Below, piece by piece: positions 18,496 through 26,306 of a stretch of 64,000 nucleotides of DNA. A program made the translations under genes and the position numbers. Within the stretch, counting starts at the first letter, position 1; each line of letters opens with the position of its first letter. Source of the stretch: an uncultured Bacteroides sp. (GTDB lineage: Bacteria > Bacteroidota > Bacteroidia > Bacteroidales > Bacteroidaceae); NCBI RefSeq assembly GCF_910586915.1, contig NZ_CAJULN010000001.1, positions 1 through 64,000 of the forward strand. Reading direction: 5' to 3'. Below the pieces are notes generated by a model, which ran no database searches, had not been told where the DNA came from, and saw only the letters and a list, made by a program, of their open reading frames with translations.

Positions 18496-18547
18496 TGTTT
18501 TAGCATTTTTTTCCGTGGTTGCAAGCTACTCAAATCTGTCCACACTT
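18496..18547 (-). promoter_or_regulatory. Probable SAM-II riboswitch in the metK leader
   Basis: On the minus strand the leader contains, in order, GTGG...AGATTTGAGTAGC, TTGCAACCAC and AAAAAATGCTAAA. These match the conserved blocks of the SAM-II (metA-type) aptamer: a P1 stem (GTGG/CCAC here), a loop with GAUUU and UUGCAA, and a 3' GCUAAA that pairs back into the loop (TAGC with GCTA) to form an H-type pseudoknot. It lies 100 bp before metK and just behind a -7 element. The family regulates SAM synthesis genes. Identified by eye, without a covariance search. Confidence 0.7.
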
Positions 18548-18559
18548 TCATTTCGGCGG

Positions 18560-18567
18560 CAAAGATA
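18560..18567 (-). promoter_or_regulatory. Putative -7 element of metK
   Basis: TATCTTTG on the minus strand (full match to TAnnTTTG), placed so that transcription would start just before the riboswitch. Confidence 0.5.
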
Positions 18568-18644
18568 AAGAGTTTTTGGAGATAATGCGTATCTTCGGGG
18601 GGTATTTAACACATAAATACGGTTGCCGCACCGCTATCGATTGA

Positions 18645-19118
18645 CTATTCACCGGCCATCTCTTTCATCGTCTTTCCCGACACGGGATGCACCACTTCGG
18701 GCGCAATCTCCGCCAGTGGACGCATCACGAAGTCGCGCTCCGCCATCAGCGGATGGGGAAGGGTAAGCTCCGCACCCGAAGGGGAGGTGGCGGAAAGCAC
18801 CAGGTCTTCATAAAGCAGGAGGTCGATATCGATGAGACGGTCGCTGTATACGCCGCCGACCGATTTCTTCGTGCGCCCCAACTCGCGTTCAATCGCCTGC
18901 GTCTGCTGTAATACTTCCCAGGGAGAGAGTGCCGTATCCACGCAGGCGGCGGCATTGAGGAAACTGTTGTCGGAGGCAAAGCCCCACGGGGCGGTGACAT
19001 AAAAAGCAGACAGGGAAACGACTTTCCCTATCTGCTTTTCTATCTTTTGCACGGCATCGCGGAGATTCTGTTCCTTGTCTCCCAAGTTTGTGCCGAGGCC
19101 TACATATACTTTTGCCAT
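18645..19118 (-). CDS. folK: 2-amino-4-hydroxy-6-hydroxymethyldihydropteridine diphosphokinase
   Basis: Pyrophosphokinase of folate synthesis, 157 residues. The family motifs are complete: VYVGLGTNLGDKEQNL at the start, APWGFASDNSFLNAAA, RTKKSVGGVYSDRLIDIDLLLYED (partly quoted: DRLIDIDLLLYED, the magnesium/ATP site) and LTLPHPLMAERDFVMRPLAEIAP. It is the last gene of the long minus-strand operon; its ATG overlaps the queA stop by one base (TAATG). Confidence 0.96.
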   Translation of the reverse strand: MAKVYVGLGTNLGDKEQNLRDAVQKIEKQIGKVVSLSAFYVTAPWGFASDNSFLNAAACVDTALSPWEVLQQTQAIERELGRTKKSVGGVYSDRLIDIDLLLYEDLVLSATSPSGAELTLPHPLMAERDFVMRPLAEIAPEVVHPVSGKTMKEMAGE

Positions 19119-20176
19119 TATTTATCCAAAATCAGCATCGCATCTCCGTAGGTACCGAAGCGGTAACCCTCTTTCAACGCCACATTGTAGGCATCCATCA
19201 CCTGCTCGTATCCGCCGAAAGCCGCCACAATCATCAGCAGTGTGGAAAGCGGCATATGGAAGTTGGAAATCATCGAATTGGCCACGGTGAATTCATACGG
19301 CGGGAAGATGAACTTGTTGGTCCATCCCTCGAATTCCTTCAGGTGTCCGTCGGTGCTCACGGCGCTTTCGATGGCGCGCATCACGGTCGTGCCCACCGCG
19401 CAGACATTCTTGCCTGTATCCTTCGCCCGGTTGACGGTCTTCACTGCGAGTTCGTCTACAAACATCTGCTCGGAGTCCATCTTGTGCTTCGTCAGGTCTT
19501 CCACATCGATGTCGCGGAAGTTGCCCAATCCGGCGTGGAGGGTGATGTAGGCAAAATCGACGCCTCTGATTTCGAGACGCTTCATCAGCTCGCGGCTGAA
19601 GTGCAGGCTGGCAGTCGGAGCAGTCACCGCACCTTCGTTCTTCGCGAAGATGGACTGGAAGCGTTCGGCATCCTCCGGCTCCACCGGACGGTTGATGATG
19701 GAGTGAGGAAGGGGCGTTTCGCCCAGTTCGTAGAGGGCTTTCTTGAATTCATCGTGAGGGCCGTCGTAAAGGAAACGGAGCGTACGTCCGCGCGAGGTGG
19801 TATTGTCAATTACTTCCGCCACCATCGAGTCGTCGGGGCCGAAATACAGCTTGTTGCCGATGCGAATCTTACGGGCAGGGTCTACCAATACGTCCCACAA
19901 ACGGAGTTCTTCGTTCAGCTCACGCAACAGGAACACTTCGATACGCGCACCCGTCTTCTCCTTGTTACCGTACAAACGGGCAGGGAACACTTTCGTATCG
20001 TTGAAAATAAACACATCCTTGTCATCAAAGTAGTCCAACACTTCCTTGAACATCTTGTGCTCAATCTTACCGGTCTTACGGTGCAGCACCATCAAACGAG
20101 ACTCATCCCTGTATTTCATAGGGTGCAGAGCAATCTTATCCTCGGGCAACTTAAATTTGAATTGTGATAATTTCAT
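19118..20176 (-). CDS. queA: S-adenosylmethionine:tRNA ribosyltransferase-isomerase
   Basis: Transfers and rearranges the ribosyl part of SAM onto 7-aminomethyl-7-deazaguanine in tRNA, giving epoxyqueuosine. The 352-residue product begins MKLSQFKFKLPEDKIALHP, contains VFNDTKVFPARLYG-like IFNDTKVFPARLYG, TAPTASLHFS and HAGLGNF, and ends GYRFGTYGDAMLI, all typical of QueA. Full length. It lies 17 bp behind truB. Confidence 0.96.
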   Translation of the reverse strand: MKLSQFKFKLPEDKIALHPMKYRDESRLMVLHRKTGKIEHKMFKEVLDYFDDKDVFIFNDTKVFPARLYGNKEKTGARIEVFLLRELNEELRLWDVLVDPARKIRIGNKLYFGPDDSMVAEVIDNTTSRGRTLRFLYDGPHDEFKKALYELGETPLPHSIINRPVEPEDAERFQSIFAKNEGAVTAPTASLHFSRELMKRLEIRGVDFAYITLHAGLGNFRDIDVEDLTKHKMDSEQMFVDELAVKTVNRAKDTGKNVCAVGTTVMRAIESAVSTDGHLKEFEGWTNKFIFPPYEFTVANSMISNFHMPLSTLLMIVAAFGGYEQVMDAYNVALKEGYRFGTYGDAMLILDK

Positions 20177-20193
20177 ATCTATTCCTTATTACG

Positions 20194-20925
20194 TTAATTA
20201 TTTTCTTCCTCATTTTCTATCTCCTGACCGTCAATCCACGCTTTGAAGTGTTCTGGATTGAGGCAGTCTTCCAGGCGGACGTCGCCCACACGGGTGCGAA
20301 CCAGCCCTGTCAGGTGGGCGCCGCTGTGGAGTGCCTCACCGATGTCGCGTGCCAGGGCGCGGATATACGTCCCCTTGCTGCATACGACGCGAATCCGAAT
20401 CATCGGCTCGGGAATGTCCAGGCGGCACTCCTGCAACTCAATCTCGTCGATGACAAGCTGCTTCGCCTTCAGTTCGACCTCCTCGCCTTTGCGTGCCAGC
20501 TCGTAGGCACGCTTCCCGTCTACCATGCAGGCGGAGAAGGCGGGCGGAACCTGCTCTATCGTACCGACGAAGCGTGTCAGCACCTCTTCCACCAGCTCCC
20601 GCGTGATATGTTCGGTAGGGTAGGTGGCGTCTATCTCATGCTCCAAATCGTACGACGGCGTGGTGGCTCCCAACCGGAGCGTAGCGACGTACTCCTTCGT
20701 ATGGTATTGGAACTCTTCGATTCTCTTCGTTGCCTTACCCGTACATACAATCATGACTCCTGTCGCAAGGGGGTCCAGCGTGCCGGCATGGCCCACTTTC
20801 AGTTTCTTCACCCCTATCCGCCGGCAGATGTGGTAACGGGCGTGCCCCACTACCTTGAACGATGTCCAGCCAAGAGGTTTGTCGAAAAACAGTACTTCTC
20901 CTTTTTTAAAATTCATCAGCTCCAT
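20194..20925 (-). CDS. truB: tRNA pseudouridine-55 synthase
   Basis: Makes pseudouridine at position 55 of tRNA. The 243-residue product has the N-terminal GWTSFKVV and the catalytic-Asp motif KVGHAGTLDPLATGVMIV (about residues 39-56), then RIEEFQYHTKEYVATLRLG and KGTYIRALARDIGEAL. No C-terminal PUA extension is present, as in other Bacteroidetes. Its start overlaps the uppP stop by 10 bp. Confidence 0.96.
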   Translation of the reverse strand: MELMNFKKGEVLFFDKPLGWTSFKVVGHARYHICRRIGVKKLKVGHAGTLDPLATGVMIVCTGKATKRIEEFQYHTKEYVATLRLGATTPSYDLEHEIDATYPTEHITRELVEEVLTRFVGTIEQVPPAFSACMVDGKRAYELARKGEEVELKAKQLVIDEIELQECRLDIPEPMIRIRVVCSKGTYIRALARDIGEALHSGAHLTGLVRTRVGDVRLEDCLNPEHFKAWIDGQEIENEEENN

Positions 20926-21707
20926 ATAATCGTTACCAATCCCGCTATCGCGCAGTAGATAGCGAAATAGATTAGTTTTCCTTTCTTCACCACATTAATC
21001 ATCCACTTGCAAGCCAGGCAGCCCGCCACGAAAGCGGCGAGGAAACCGACAACAAGCGACAAGGCGGGGATGTCGCCTACCACATCTTCGCCCTTCATCA
21101 TCTTCATCCCGTCGAGCAACGCTTCTCCCAAAATGGGCGGAATGACCATCAGGAAGGAGAATTGTGCCAGCTTCGCCTTGTCGGCGCCCAGCAGCAGTCC
21201 CGTAGCGATGGTAGAACCCGAACGGGAGAGTCCCGGCATCACCGCGCAGGCTTGTGCGATACCGATAATCAAGGCGTCCTTCATCGAGATGTTCTCTTTC
21301 TGGCGCGGCTTGTAGTAGTAAGAGAAGGTGAGCAGGGCGGCAGTGAGCAGCAACATACAGCCCACGATGAGCAGTCCCGAACCGAAAATCTCTTCTACAT
21401 AGTCCTTAAAGAACACGCCTACGATACCGATGGGCATCATTGAAACCAGTATGTTGATGACGTAGCGTGTCTCGTCGTTCATCCGGAACTTGAACAGTCC
21501 CCGGAAAATCCAGTCTATCTCTTTCCATAAAATCACCAACGTGCTGCACACCGTAGCCACGTGCACCACTATCGTAAAGGCAAGGTTCTCTTCACCCTCT
21601 ACACCAAACAGCGCCGACCCGATAGCCAGATGGCCACTGCTACTTACAGGCAAATACTCGGTCAATCCCTGAATCAGTCCGAGCACCAATGCTTCCAGCC
21701 AACTCAT
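20916..21707 (-). CDS. uppP: Undecaprenyl-diphosphatase
   Basis: Inner-membrane phosphatase that recycles undecaprenyl pyrophosphate for cell-wall and surface polysaccharide synthesis; it also gives bacitracin tolerance. The 263-residue product shows the two active-site motifs: LTEYLPVSSSGHL near residues 15-27 and PGLSRSGSTIATGLLLG. About eight hydrophobic segments are present. It follows the DUF3098 gene after 8 bp and overlaps truB. Confidence 0.96.
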   Translation of the reverse strand: MSWLEALVLGLIQGLTEYLPVSSSGHLAIGSALFGVEGEENLAFTIVVHVATVCSTLVILWKEIDWIFRGLFKFRMNDETRYVINILVSMMPIGIVGVFFKDYVEEIFGSGLLIVGCMLLLTAALLTFSYYYKPRQKENISMKDALIIGIAQACAVMPGLSRSGSTIATGLLLGADKAKLAQFSFLMVIPPILGEALLDGMKMMKGEDVVGDIPALSLVVGFLAAFVAGCLACKWMINVVKKGKLIYFAIYCAIAGLVTIIWS

Positions 21708-21715
21708 AACTCTAT

Positions 21716-21961
21716 TTATTCTTCTTTATTTGTAAGCACCCGGGGTTTATGCAACACGGCATATATCATAAACAAAAAACCGAACAGGCAGACGGCAGGC
21801 GCCACCTTTATTCTGCGTACACTGAAAATATCGGGTTCGAAAACCGTTTCGGACGACGAGGGTCCGGACATCAACAGGAAGCCGATGATAACAACCGCCA
21901 TTCCTATCGCGAGCAAGATAAAGTTCACTTTATCGAAGGCAAATTTCCGCTTGTCAGACAT
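21716..21961 (-). CDS. DUF3098 small membrane protein
   Basis: An 81-residue protein with two hydrophobic segments (FILLAIGMAVVIIGFLLMSG and VCLFGFLFMIYAVLH) separated by a short polar linker with FEPDIFSVRRIKVAP. This is DUF3098, a Bacteroidetes family of unknown function fixed between ftsX and uppP. Context suggests a role with the divisome or envelope, but nothing in the sequence proves it. Confidence 0.9.
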   Translation of the reverse strand: MSDKRKFAFDKVNFILLAIGMAVVIIGFLLMSGPSSSETVFEPDIFSVRRIKVAPAVCLFGFLFMIYAVLHKPRVLTNKEE

Positions 21962-21986
21962 AGTTTGTTTCTTCTTTGTTTTGAGA

Positions 21987-22868
21987 TTAAATATAGTACA
22001 GGCTGTTTGCTTTCATTCTCAGATACTTGTTCATGGAGAAGTAGGCGCACAGCCACGTTATTACAATACCGAACAGCAATACGCTTGCGCATACCGCCAG
22101 CATGACTTCGGGGGTGATGACGTGGAGCAATTCCTGCTCGTAGGTCACTGCCCAGTAGGCGGATCCCATCAATAGGGCATCGGCAATGATGGCTGCCAGT
22201 ATCCCGCTCCATACGTTTTTCCGCAGAAACGGACCGCGTATGAATCCCCAGCTCGCTCCCACCAGTTTCATGGTGTGGATGAGGAAGCGTTTGGAATAGA
22301 TGGCAAGTCTTATCGTATTGTTTATCAGGGCGAAGGATATGAAAGTGAGCACTACGGCCAAAGCAAGCAGTACCAGACTGATATTCCGGATGTTGTCATT
22401 CACGGCATCAATCAATTCCTTCCGGTAAAACACGTCTTGTATATTGGAGTTTTTCTTTATCAGTTTCTCTATCTTCGCGATGCTGTCGGAGTTGGCATAG
22501 TCGGAGTGCAGCTTGATTTCGAGGGAAGCGGTGAAGGGGTTGTATCCCAGGAATTCTTCGGGGTCGGTTCCCATCGCTTCGGTCTGCTCTTTCAAGGCCT
22601 GCTTCTTGGAGATGTATTCGGAGTGTTTCACGAACGATTCCTTGTTCAATTTCTTCTGGAGTTTGAGGATATCCGCCTCTTTCATGTCGTCGCTGATGAG
22701 AATGGAGAAACTGATATTCTCACGGACATACACGGAAAGGTTGTGCGCCGTAAGCACGAAAAAGACAACCATCCCTAACAGCAGCAGCACCAGAGTGGTA
22801 CTGACGCTCGACGTGACGAACTGCATATCGAAAAACGAACCTGACTTATGTTTGCTCTTACCTCCCAT
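21987..22868 (-). CDS. ftsX: Cell-division permease FtsX
   Basis: Membrane subunit of the FtsEX complex, which activates cell-wall hydrolases at the septum. The 293-residue product has an N-terminal cytoplasmic tail, one TM helix (SVSTTLVLLLLGMVVFFVL), a periplasmic domain of about 120 residues, and three TM helices at the C-terminus, with the family motif IRLAIYSKRFLIHTMKLVGA near residues 185-204. ftsE is not adjacent, as usual in this phylum. Confidence 0.93.
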   Translation of the reverse strand: MGGKSKHKSGSFFDMQFVTSSVSTTLVLLLLGMVVFFVLTAHNLSVYVRENISFSILISDDMKEADILKLQKKLNKESFVKHSEYISKKQALKEQTEAMGTDPEEFLGYNPFTASLEIKLHSDYANSDSIAKIEKLIKKNSNIQDVFYRKELIDAVNDNIRNISLVLLALAVVLTFISFALINNTIRLAIYSKRFLIHTMKLVGASWGFIRGPFLRKNVWSGILAAIIADALLMGSAYWAVTYEQELLHVITPEVMLAVCASVLLFGIVITWLCAYFSMNKYLRMKANSLYYI

Positions 22869-22873
22869 GTGTG

Positions 22874-23782
22874 CTATCTCTTTTTTCGGAATACGTAAAT
22901 CATGGAGCTGCTCCGCTCTTTCTGTCCCAAAGCGCTAAACCAGGCAAGCGTTCCGGCGTACAGCCCTTTCAGAAAGCTGTTCGCGCTGCCACGGTGCTTC
23001 TCGCTCAACATGGATACGTAGAACGCGTCGAACGGCATCGGGTGGCGTGCTGCCATAATAAATCCGTGGCGGGAAGCCAACTGTTGTACAGTGTCCGGGG
23101 TGAAATGCCAAAGATGGCGGGGGACGTCATAAGCCGCCCAATATTCCCGGTAGCGTTGCGCGTCGTAAGAAGAGCAGTTGGGCAGTGCTACAATCAGCAC
23201 GCCTTTTTCGGTCAGCAATTCATGAAGCATCTGCCAAATCTCGTTGAGGTGTTCCAGGTGCTCCATCACGTGCCAAAGGGTGATTACATCAAAGCTACCG
23301 AGAGCAAACTCTTTCAGGGCCGGTTCGGGCTTCACGTCCAGTTGGAAGTGCTTTTTCGCAAATTGGCGTGCCTGGGGACTTTTCTCCACCGCTTCCACTT
23401 TCCAGCCACGACGCACCATTGTGTGAGCGAAATAGCCGGTTCCCGTGCCTATGTCAAGCAGGCGCCCTGTCTTATGGTGTGCTTCTTTTGCTACCAGGCG
23501 CGCCTTGCGGCCCAGCATATAGGAGCGTACGTAATGGTAAATGGTATTCATCGCGCCCTTGCGCGTATCGGTATGGGAGATGTAATCGGGAGTCTCGTAA
23601 TACTTGCCTATCTCTGCTTCTACGGGAACGCCTTGCGTGAATGTAAATCCGCAGTCCTCACACGAATGCAGCTCAAACTGTTCGCCCGAAGCATAAAAAT
23701 CCGTACAAGTCATAAGGCGCTTCAAGTGCGTACTGCCACACACCGGACAAGCATTTATACTGAGTTTCTCCATTAATTTCAA
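22874..23782 (-). CDS. Class I SAM-dependent methyltransferase with zinc-ribbon N-terminus
   Basis: A 302-residue protein. An N-terminal zinc ribbon is visible as CPVCGS (about residues 13-18) and CEDCGF (about 40-45). The Rossmann methyltransferase core has motif I LLDIGTGTGYFAHT and the acidic residue in VEAVEKSP, followed by FDVITLWHVMEHLEH. The order resembles methyltransferases acting on lipids or polysaccharide precursors; the substrate is unknown. It is the first gene of the operon running to folK and starts 5 bp before ftsX in coding order. Confidence 0.88.
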   Translation of the reverse strand: MKLMEKLSINACPVCGSTHLKRLMTCTDFYASGEQFELHSCEDCGFTFTQGVPVEAEIGKYYETPDYISHTDTRKGAMNTIYHYVRSYMLGRKARLVAKEAHHKTGRLLDIGTGTGYFAHTMVRRGWKVEAVEKSPQARQFAKKHFQLDVKPEPALKEFALGSFDVITLWHVMEHLEHLNEIWQMLHELLTEKGVLIVALPNCSSYDAQRYREYWAAYDVPRHLWHFTPDTVQQLASRHGFIMAARHPMPFDAFYVSMLSEKHRGSANSFLKGLYAGTLAWFSALGQKERSSSMIYVFRKKR

Positions 23783-24139
23783 ACAAAATTAAGTGCTGCC
23801 CCCGAACCGCCTGACAACACTATACCCGAATTTGGTGCAAAGAAACAAATAAAAAGCGAGGTGACGGGCTTTTGTTAAGGACTTTTAATAGAAGATTTAC
23901 TCCCTGTAGGCACCCGAAAGCCATTGTGCGGATGTGACATTCGCGGCGCCGTTCTTTCAATCACTTCCTGGTGAATTGATTGAAAGGTTGTTTCCTCAAA
24001 AAAAAGAAACCCGCCATTGACTTTCGCTTTGTCAATGACGGGTGGTTTACCATCTTTTGGTTTTATCTCGAACTTGCGTGAGTCCGACCAGGATTCTGTT
24101 TAGCCGGTTGTCGTGTTTGTGTTGTGTCGTGCGGACGGT
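23783..24139. other. Gene-free stretch between methyltransferase and HU gene
   Basis: 357 bp without a supportable gene. It holds a weak -7-like TTTCTTTG on the minus strand at 23838-23845 for the methyltransferase operon, a 10-bp inverted repeat at 23954-23963/23977-23986 and the terminator at 24010-24042. I see nothing else. Confidence 0.6.
24010..24042 (-). terminator. Rho-independent terminator behind the first HU gene
   Basis: 12-bp stem (CCCGTCATTGAC and GTCAATGGCGGG on the minus strand, one G-T pair) with a 9-nt loop followed by TTTCTTTTTTTGA. Confidence 0.8.
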
Positions 24140-24628
24140 TTATGCTCCCGGGTCCGGAGTCTCACCGTCGTCACCGCCGGGGTTGCCGCCGTTGTTGCCA
24201 TCCGAAGTCGGCGTGTCGGCAAGGTCGAAGCGGACACACTTGACGCCGGTGACCAGCGAACGGGTTGCCGTGGTACGGTCAGGGTTCTTGGTGTAGGCGG
24301 GCTGGAAGCGCACGGTGAGCGAAGCCTGAGCGGCAGATACCTTTTCGGGGAGTTCGACGCCACTGCCACTGGACTTCATCACCATGCGGAACGTGCCGAA
24401 GCCGTCGAGCGTCACACGCTCCGATGCTTGCAAGTGTTGTGCCATCACGGTCACAAGGTTGTCGAGCGTGTTCTTTACATCGCCCGGAGAGAGGGACGAG
24501 TAGGCGGCTATCTCGTTGGCGAGTTGCGTGGTGTTCACATTGCCGGTGTATATCACACGGGGGTAAAACAGTTTCTTTTTCTCTTTCGTTTCCAGAGGAG
24601 ACTGGAAGACTTTGTACAATACTGGCAT
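24140..24628 (-). CDS. HU-family DNA-binding protein, copy 1
   Basis: A 162-residue histone-like protein of the Bacteroidetes HU-related type (longer than classical HU, about 90 residues). Residues 1-120 carry the HU fold: ANEIAAYSSLSPGDVKNTLDNLVTVMAQHLQ, VTLDGFGTFRM and the C-terminal arm region FQPAYTKNPDRT. The last 25 residues are a Gly/Asp/Pro-rich tail (SDGNNGGNPGGDDGETPDPG). It is a near-copy of the gene at 35523-36020, including its promoter, but here no smalltalk/amidase genes follow; a terminator does. Confidence 0.9.
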   Translation of the reverse strand: MPVLYKVFQSPLETKEKKKLFYPRVIYTGNVNTTQLANEIAAYSSLSPGDVKNTLDNLVTVMAQHLQASERVTLDGFGTFRMVMKSSGSGVELPEKVSAAQASLTVRFQPAYTKNPDRTTATRSLVTGVKCVRFDLADTPTSDGNNGGNPGGDDGETPDPGA

Positions 24629-24690
24629 AGTTCAATCGTTTTTTGTGTTAATAAATCATTTTAGTTTTGTCCTCAAGCTTAATGACACTG

Positions 24691-24698
24691 CAAAGATA
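24691..24698 (-). promoter_or_regulatory. -7 element of HU copy 1
   Basis: TATCTTTG on the minus strand, a full match to TAnnTTTG; TTGTG lies about 21 bp further up. In copy 2 the same site reads TATCTTCG. Confidence 0.55.
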
Positions 24699-24779
24699 TG
24701 GCGATTGTTCAGACTGACACAATCTTTTTTTCAAAATGCGTTCATAAATTAATTAATAAGATTATCTGCTATCTCCCCT

Positions 24780-24845
24780 CTCCATATAACTGATTTGCAG
24801 GACATATATGTCTAACTTCCAGCATATATAGCTGCTGGAACAAAT
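24780..24845 (+). repeat. 22-bp-period array F (short, degenerate)
   Basis: About two and a half units: 12-nt blocks at 24790, 24812 and 24834 (CTGATTTGCAGG, CTAACTTCCAGC, GCTGGAACAAAT) with ACATATATGT and ATATATAGCT between them. Lies in the 337-bp gap behind the lipoprotein gene and in front of the HU promoter. Confidence 0.65.
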
Positions 24846-24965
24846 AGCCTTCGCCATAAACAGCAGCTTTCAAATCCAACAAGACTTTATAATTTATATA
24901 TGTATTTATTATTATCAGTGAAAACAGACAATACATCATCCTGAATATAAAAGTCTTCAATTAAA

Positions 24966-25877
24966 TCATTCTTCATATCTTGAACTGTTTCCCCAAGTAG
25001 AATTGCAAAACAAATCATAAAGATAGCCCCAACAGTCTTTCTCCAACGATATATTCTTGAAAAAACAGTCTTGACGAGGAAGACTCTTATAATTGACTAT
25101 TTTATATTCATCAGGTCCTAAAATTATAGGCAAAGAATCACAAAGAGACAAATACAAGCTATCATGATTGTTAACAACAGCATAATGTTTCAGGTTTTCT
25201 GATGACACACAGACTGTAGAATCGGTATTGTTTCTTAAATACATCTTCCCATTGATCTCTTTTATCATCGTTTTCATTTGTGCTTCATCCCAAAAGATTT
25301 TTTGTCTTATGCTATCTACATTATAACATGAAAAAGACTCTTCCGACTCAACATCATGAGACATAACTCCCATCTGTACCTTTCCCCCTTTCACATATCC
25401 GGAAAAGTAAGGCCACAATTCCTTTATATTAAAATATGTAACCCAACCTGGCTCAAGCAACGAAATTTCTATCAATTTCTTCTTCTCGCCACGTTTGGAA
25501 ACTACCAATACCCATGTTTCCCCTCCATTGAATTCCATATTAATATTATTGGAATAACCGGTCTGCTCTATCATTTCTTCTGCAGACATTGGAAATTCAT
25601 CCAATTCTATAAAACAAAGGTATCTGTCCTTGTATTGAACGATTTTTGAAGGATAATCCCCCTCCCATGCGGGATAATCTGATGCATGAATTTCATAAAT
25701 ATGATTGGAATCATTTATTGCCAATTCATACAATATCACATACTTATTGACTATAACTCCACTGTCAACCAACAAACAGGCTTGCTCTTTTACCGATTGC
25801 TGAACTTGGTCTATGGTAGGCTGTGTACAGCCTACCATAATAAATAAAAACAACAAATTTAAAAATACACTTCTCAT
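24966..25877 (-). CDS. Lipoprotein of unknown family, likely immunity protein for the JAB-like RHS tip
   Basis: A 303-residue protein with a lipoprotein signal peptide (LFLFIMVGCTQPT). I recognise no domain. The body is rich in Tyr, Asp, Glu and Ser, with several predicted beta segments (for example NVDSIRQKIFWDEAQ, KMYLRNNTDSTVCVSS, DSLYLSLCDSLPIILGPDEYKIVNY). The start codon overlaps the stop of the JAB-like tip by one base (TAATG). Such coupling to a polymorphic-toxin tip is typical of immunity genes, so I infer that function. A lipid anchor would place it in the periplasm. The gene is clearly AT-richer than the housekeeping genes nearby. Confidence 0.7.
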   Translation of the reverse strand: MRSVFLNLLFLFIMVGCTQPTIDQVQQSVKEQACLLVDSGVIVNKYVILYELAINDSNHIYEIHASDYPAWEGDYPSKIVQYKDRYLCFIELDEFPMSAEEMIEQTGYSNNINMEFNGGETWVLVVSKRGEKKKLIEISLLEPGWVTYFNIKELWPYFSGYVKGGKVQMGVMSHDVESEESFSCYNVDSIRQKIFWDEAQMKTMIKEINGKMYLRNNTDSTVCVSSENLKHYAVVNNHDSLYLSLCDSLPIILGPDEYKIVNYKSLPRQDCFFKNISLEKDCWGYLYDLFCNSTWGNSSRYEE

Positions 25878-26275
25878 TACTTCATAAATTTCTCATTCAA
25901 CCTTTTCAACAGTTCACTACTTGTATTTATTATAAAAATCTCATTTTCAATACGGGCTTTTTTACTATTATAAAACAAAAGTTTTTGTTCACTAACATAA
26001 TAAATAGCACCCAAATTGATTTTCAAAAGACTCATATCATTATCAGAAGTTCTATCATTTTGTGGATGCGAATGAAGAGCTACTACATGATTCCATTCTA
26101 CTTTCGTGTAATCCGCACCAAACTTAAAGACAGCAGCCGCATCGTCAAGATTCACTGTTGAATTATAATATTCCATTTTGGTATTATTATGTGACTTCTG
26201 CATAGCATACATTCCTACAAGGAATTTCTTATCTTTTACAACAATTGAAATATCCTCATTATTTATCCTAATCAA
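25877..26275 (-). CDS. JAB/JAMM-like C-terminal domain of an RHS toxin, separated by a frameshift
   Basis: The 132-residue frame starts at a TTG codon and has no start of its own: upstream it stays open through KGQLFKTSTNKLPYDRL and joins the RHS frame ending at 26307 if one base is removed. Its core LHSHPQNDRTSDNDMS (residues 67-82) shows H-x-H-P, then Ser77 and Asp80, the metal-binding pattern of JAB/JAMM metalloproteases (usual spacing HxH-x7-S-x2-D; here six residues lie between His70 and Ser77). It is best read as the variable tip of an RHS polymorphic toxin. With the frameshift it is unlikely to be made as part of an RHS protein unless frameshifting occurs. Confidence 0.7.
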   Translation of the reverse strand: MIRINNEDISIVVKDKKFLVGMYAMQKSHNNTKMEYYNSTVNLDDAAAVFKFGADYTKVEWNHVVALHSHPQNDRTSDNDMSLLKINLGAIYYVSEQKLLFYNSKKARIENEIFIINTSSELLKRLNEKFMK

Positions 26276-26306
26276 TCTATCATAAGGAAGTTTATTTGTT
26301 GAAGTT

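Larger units (their letters stand above)
24140..24756 (-). repeat. Direct repeat (HU gene plus promoter), left copy
   Basis: The HU coding sequence and about 130 bp upstream match 35523-36152 closely, ending at the shared GTTCATAAATTAATTAA. Both copies have the same orientation and bracket about 10.8 kb of RHS-related DNA. Confidence 0.85.

Noticed and set aside
24042..24296. Plus-strand ORF starting MVYHLLVLSRTCVSP
   Set aside because: Overlaps the terminator and the antisense of the HU gene; no family resemblance.
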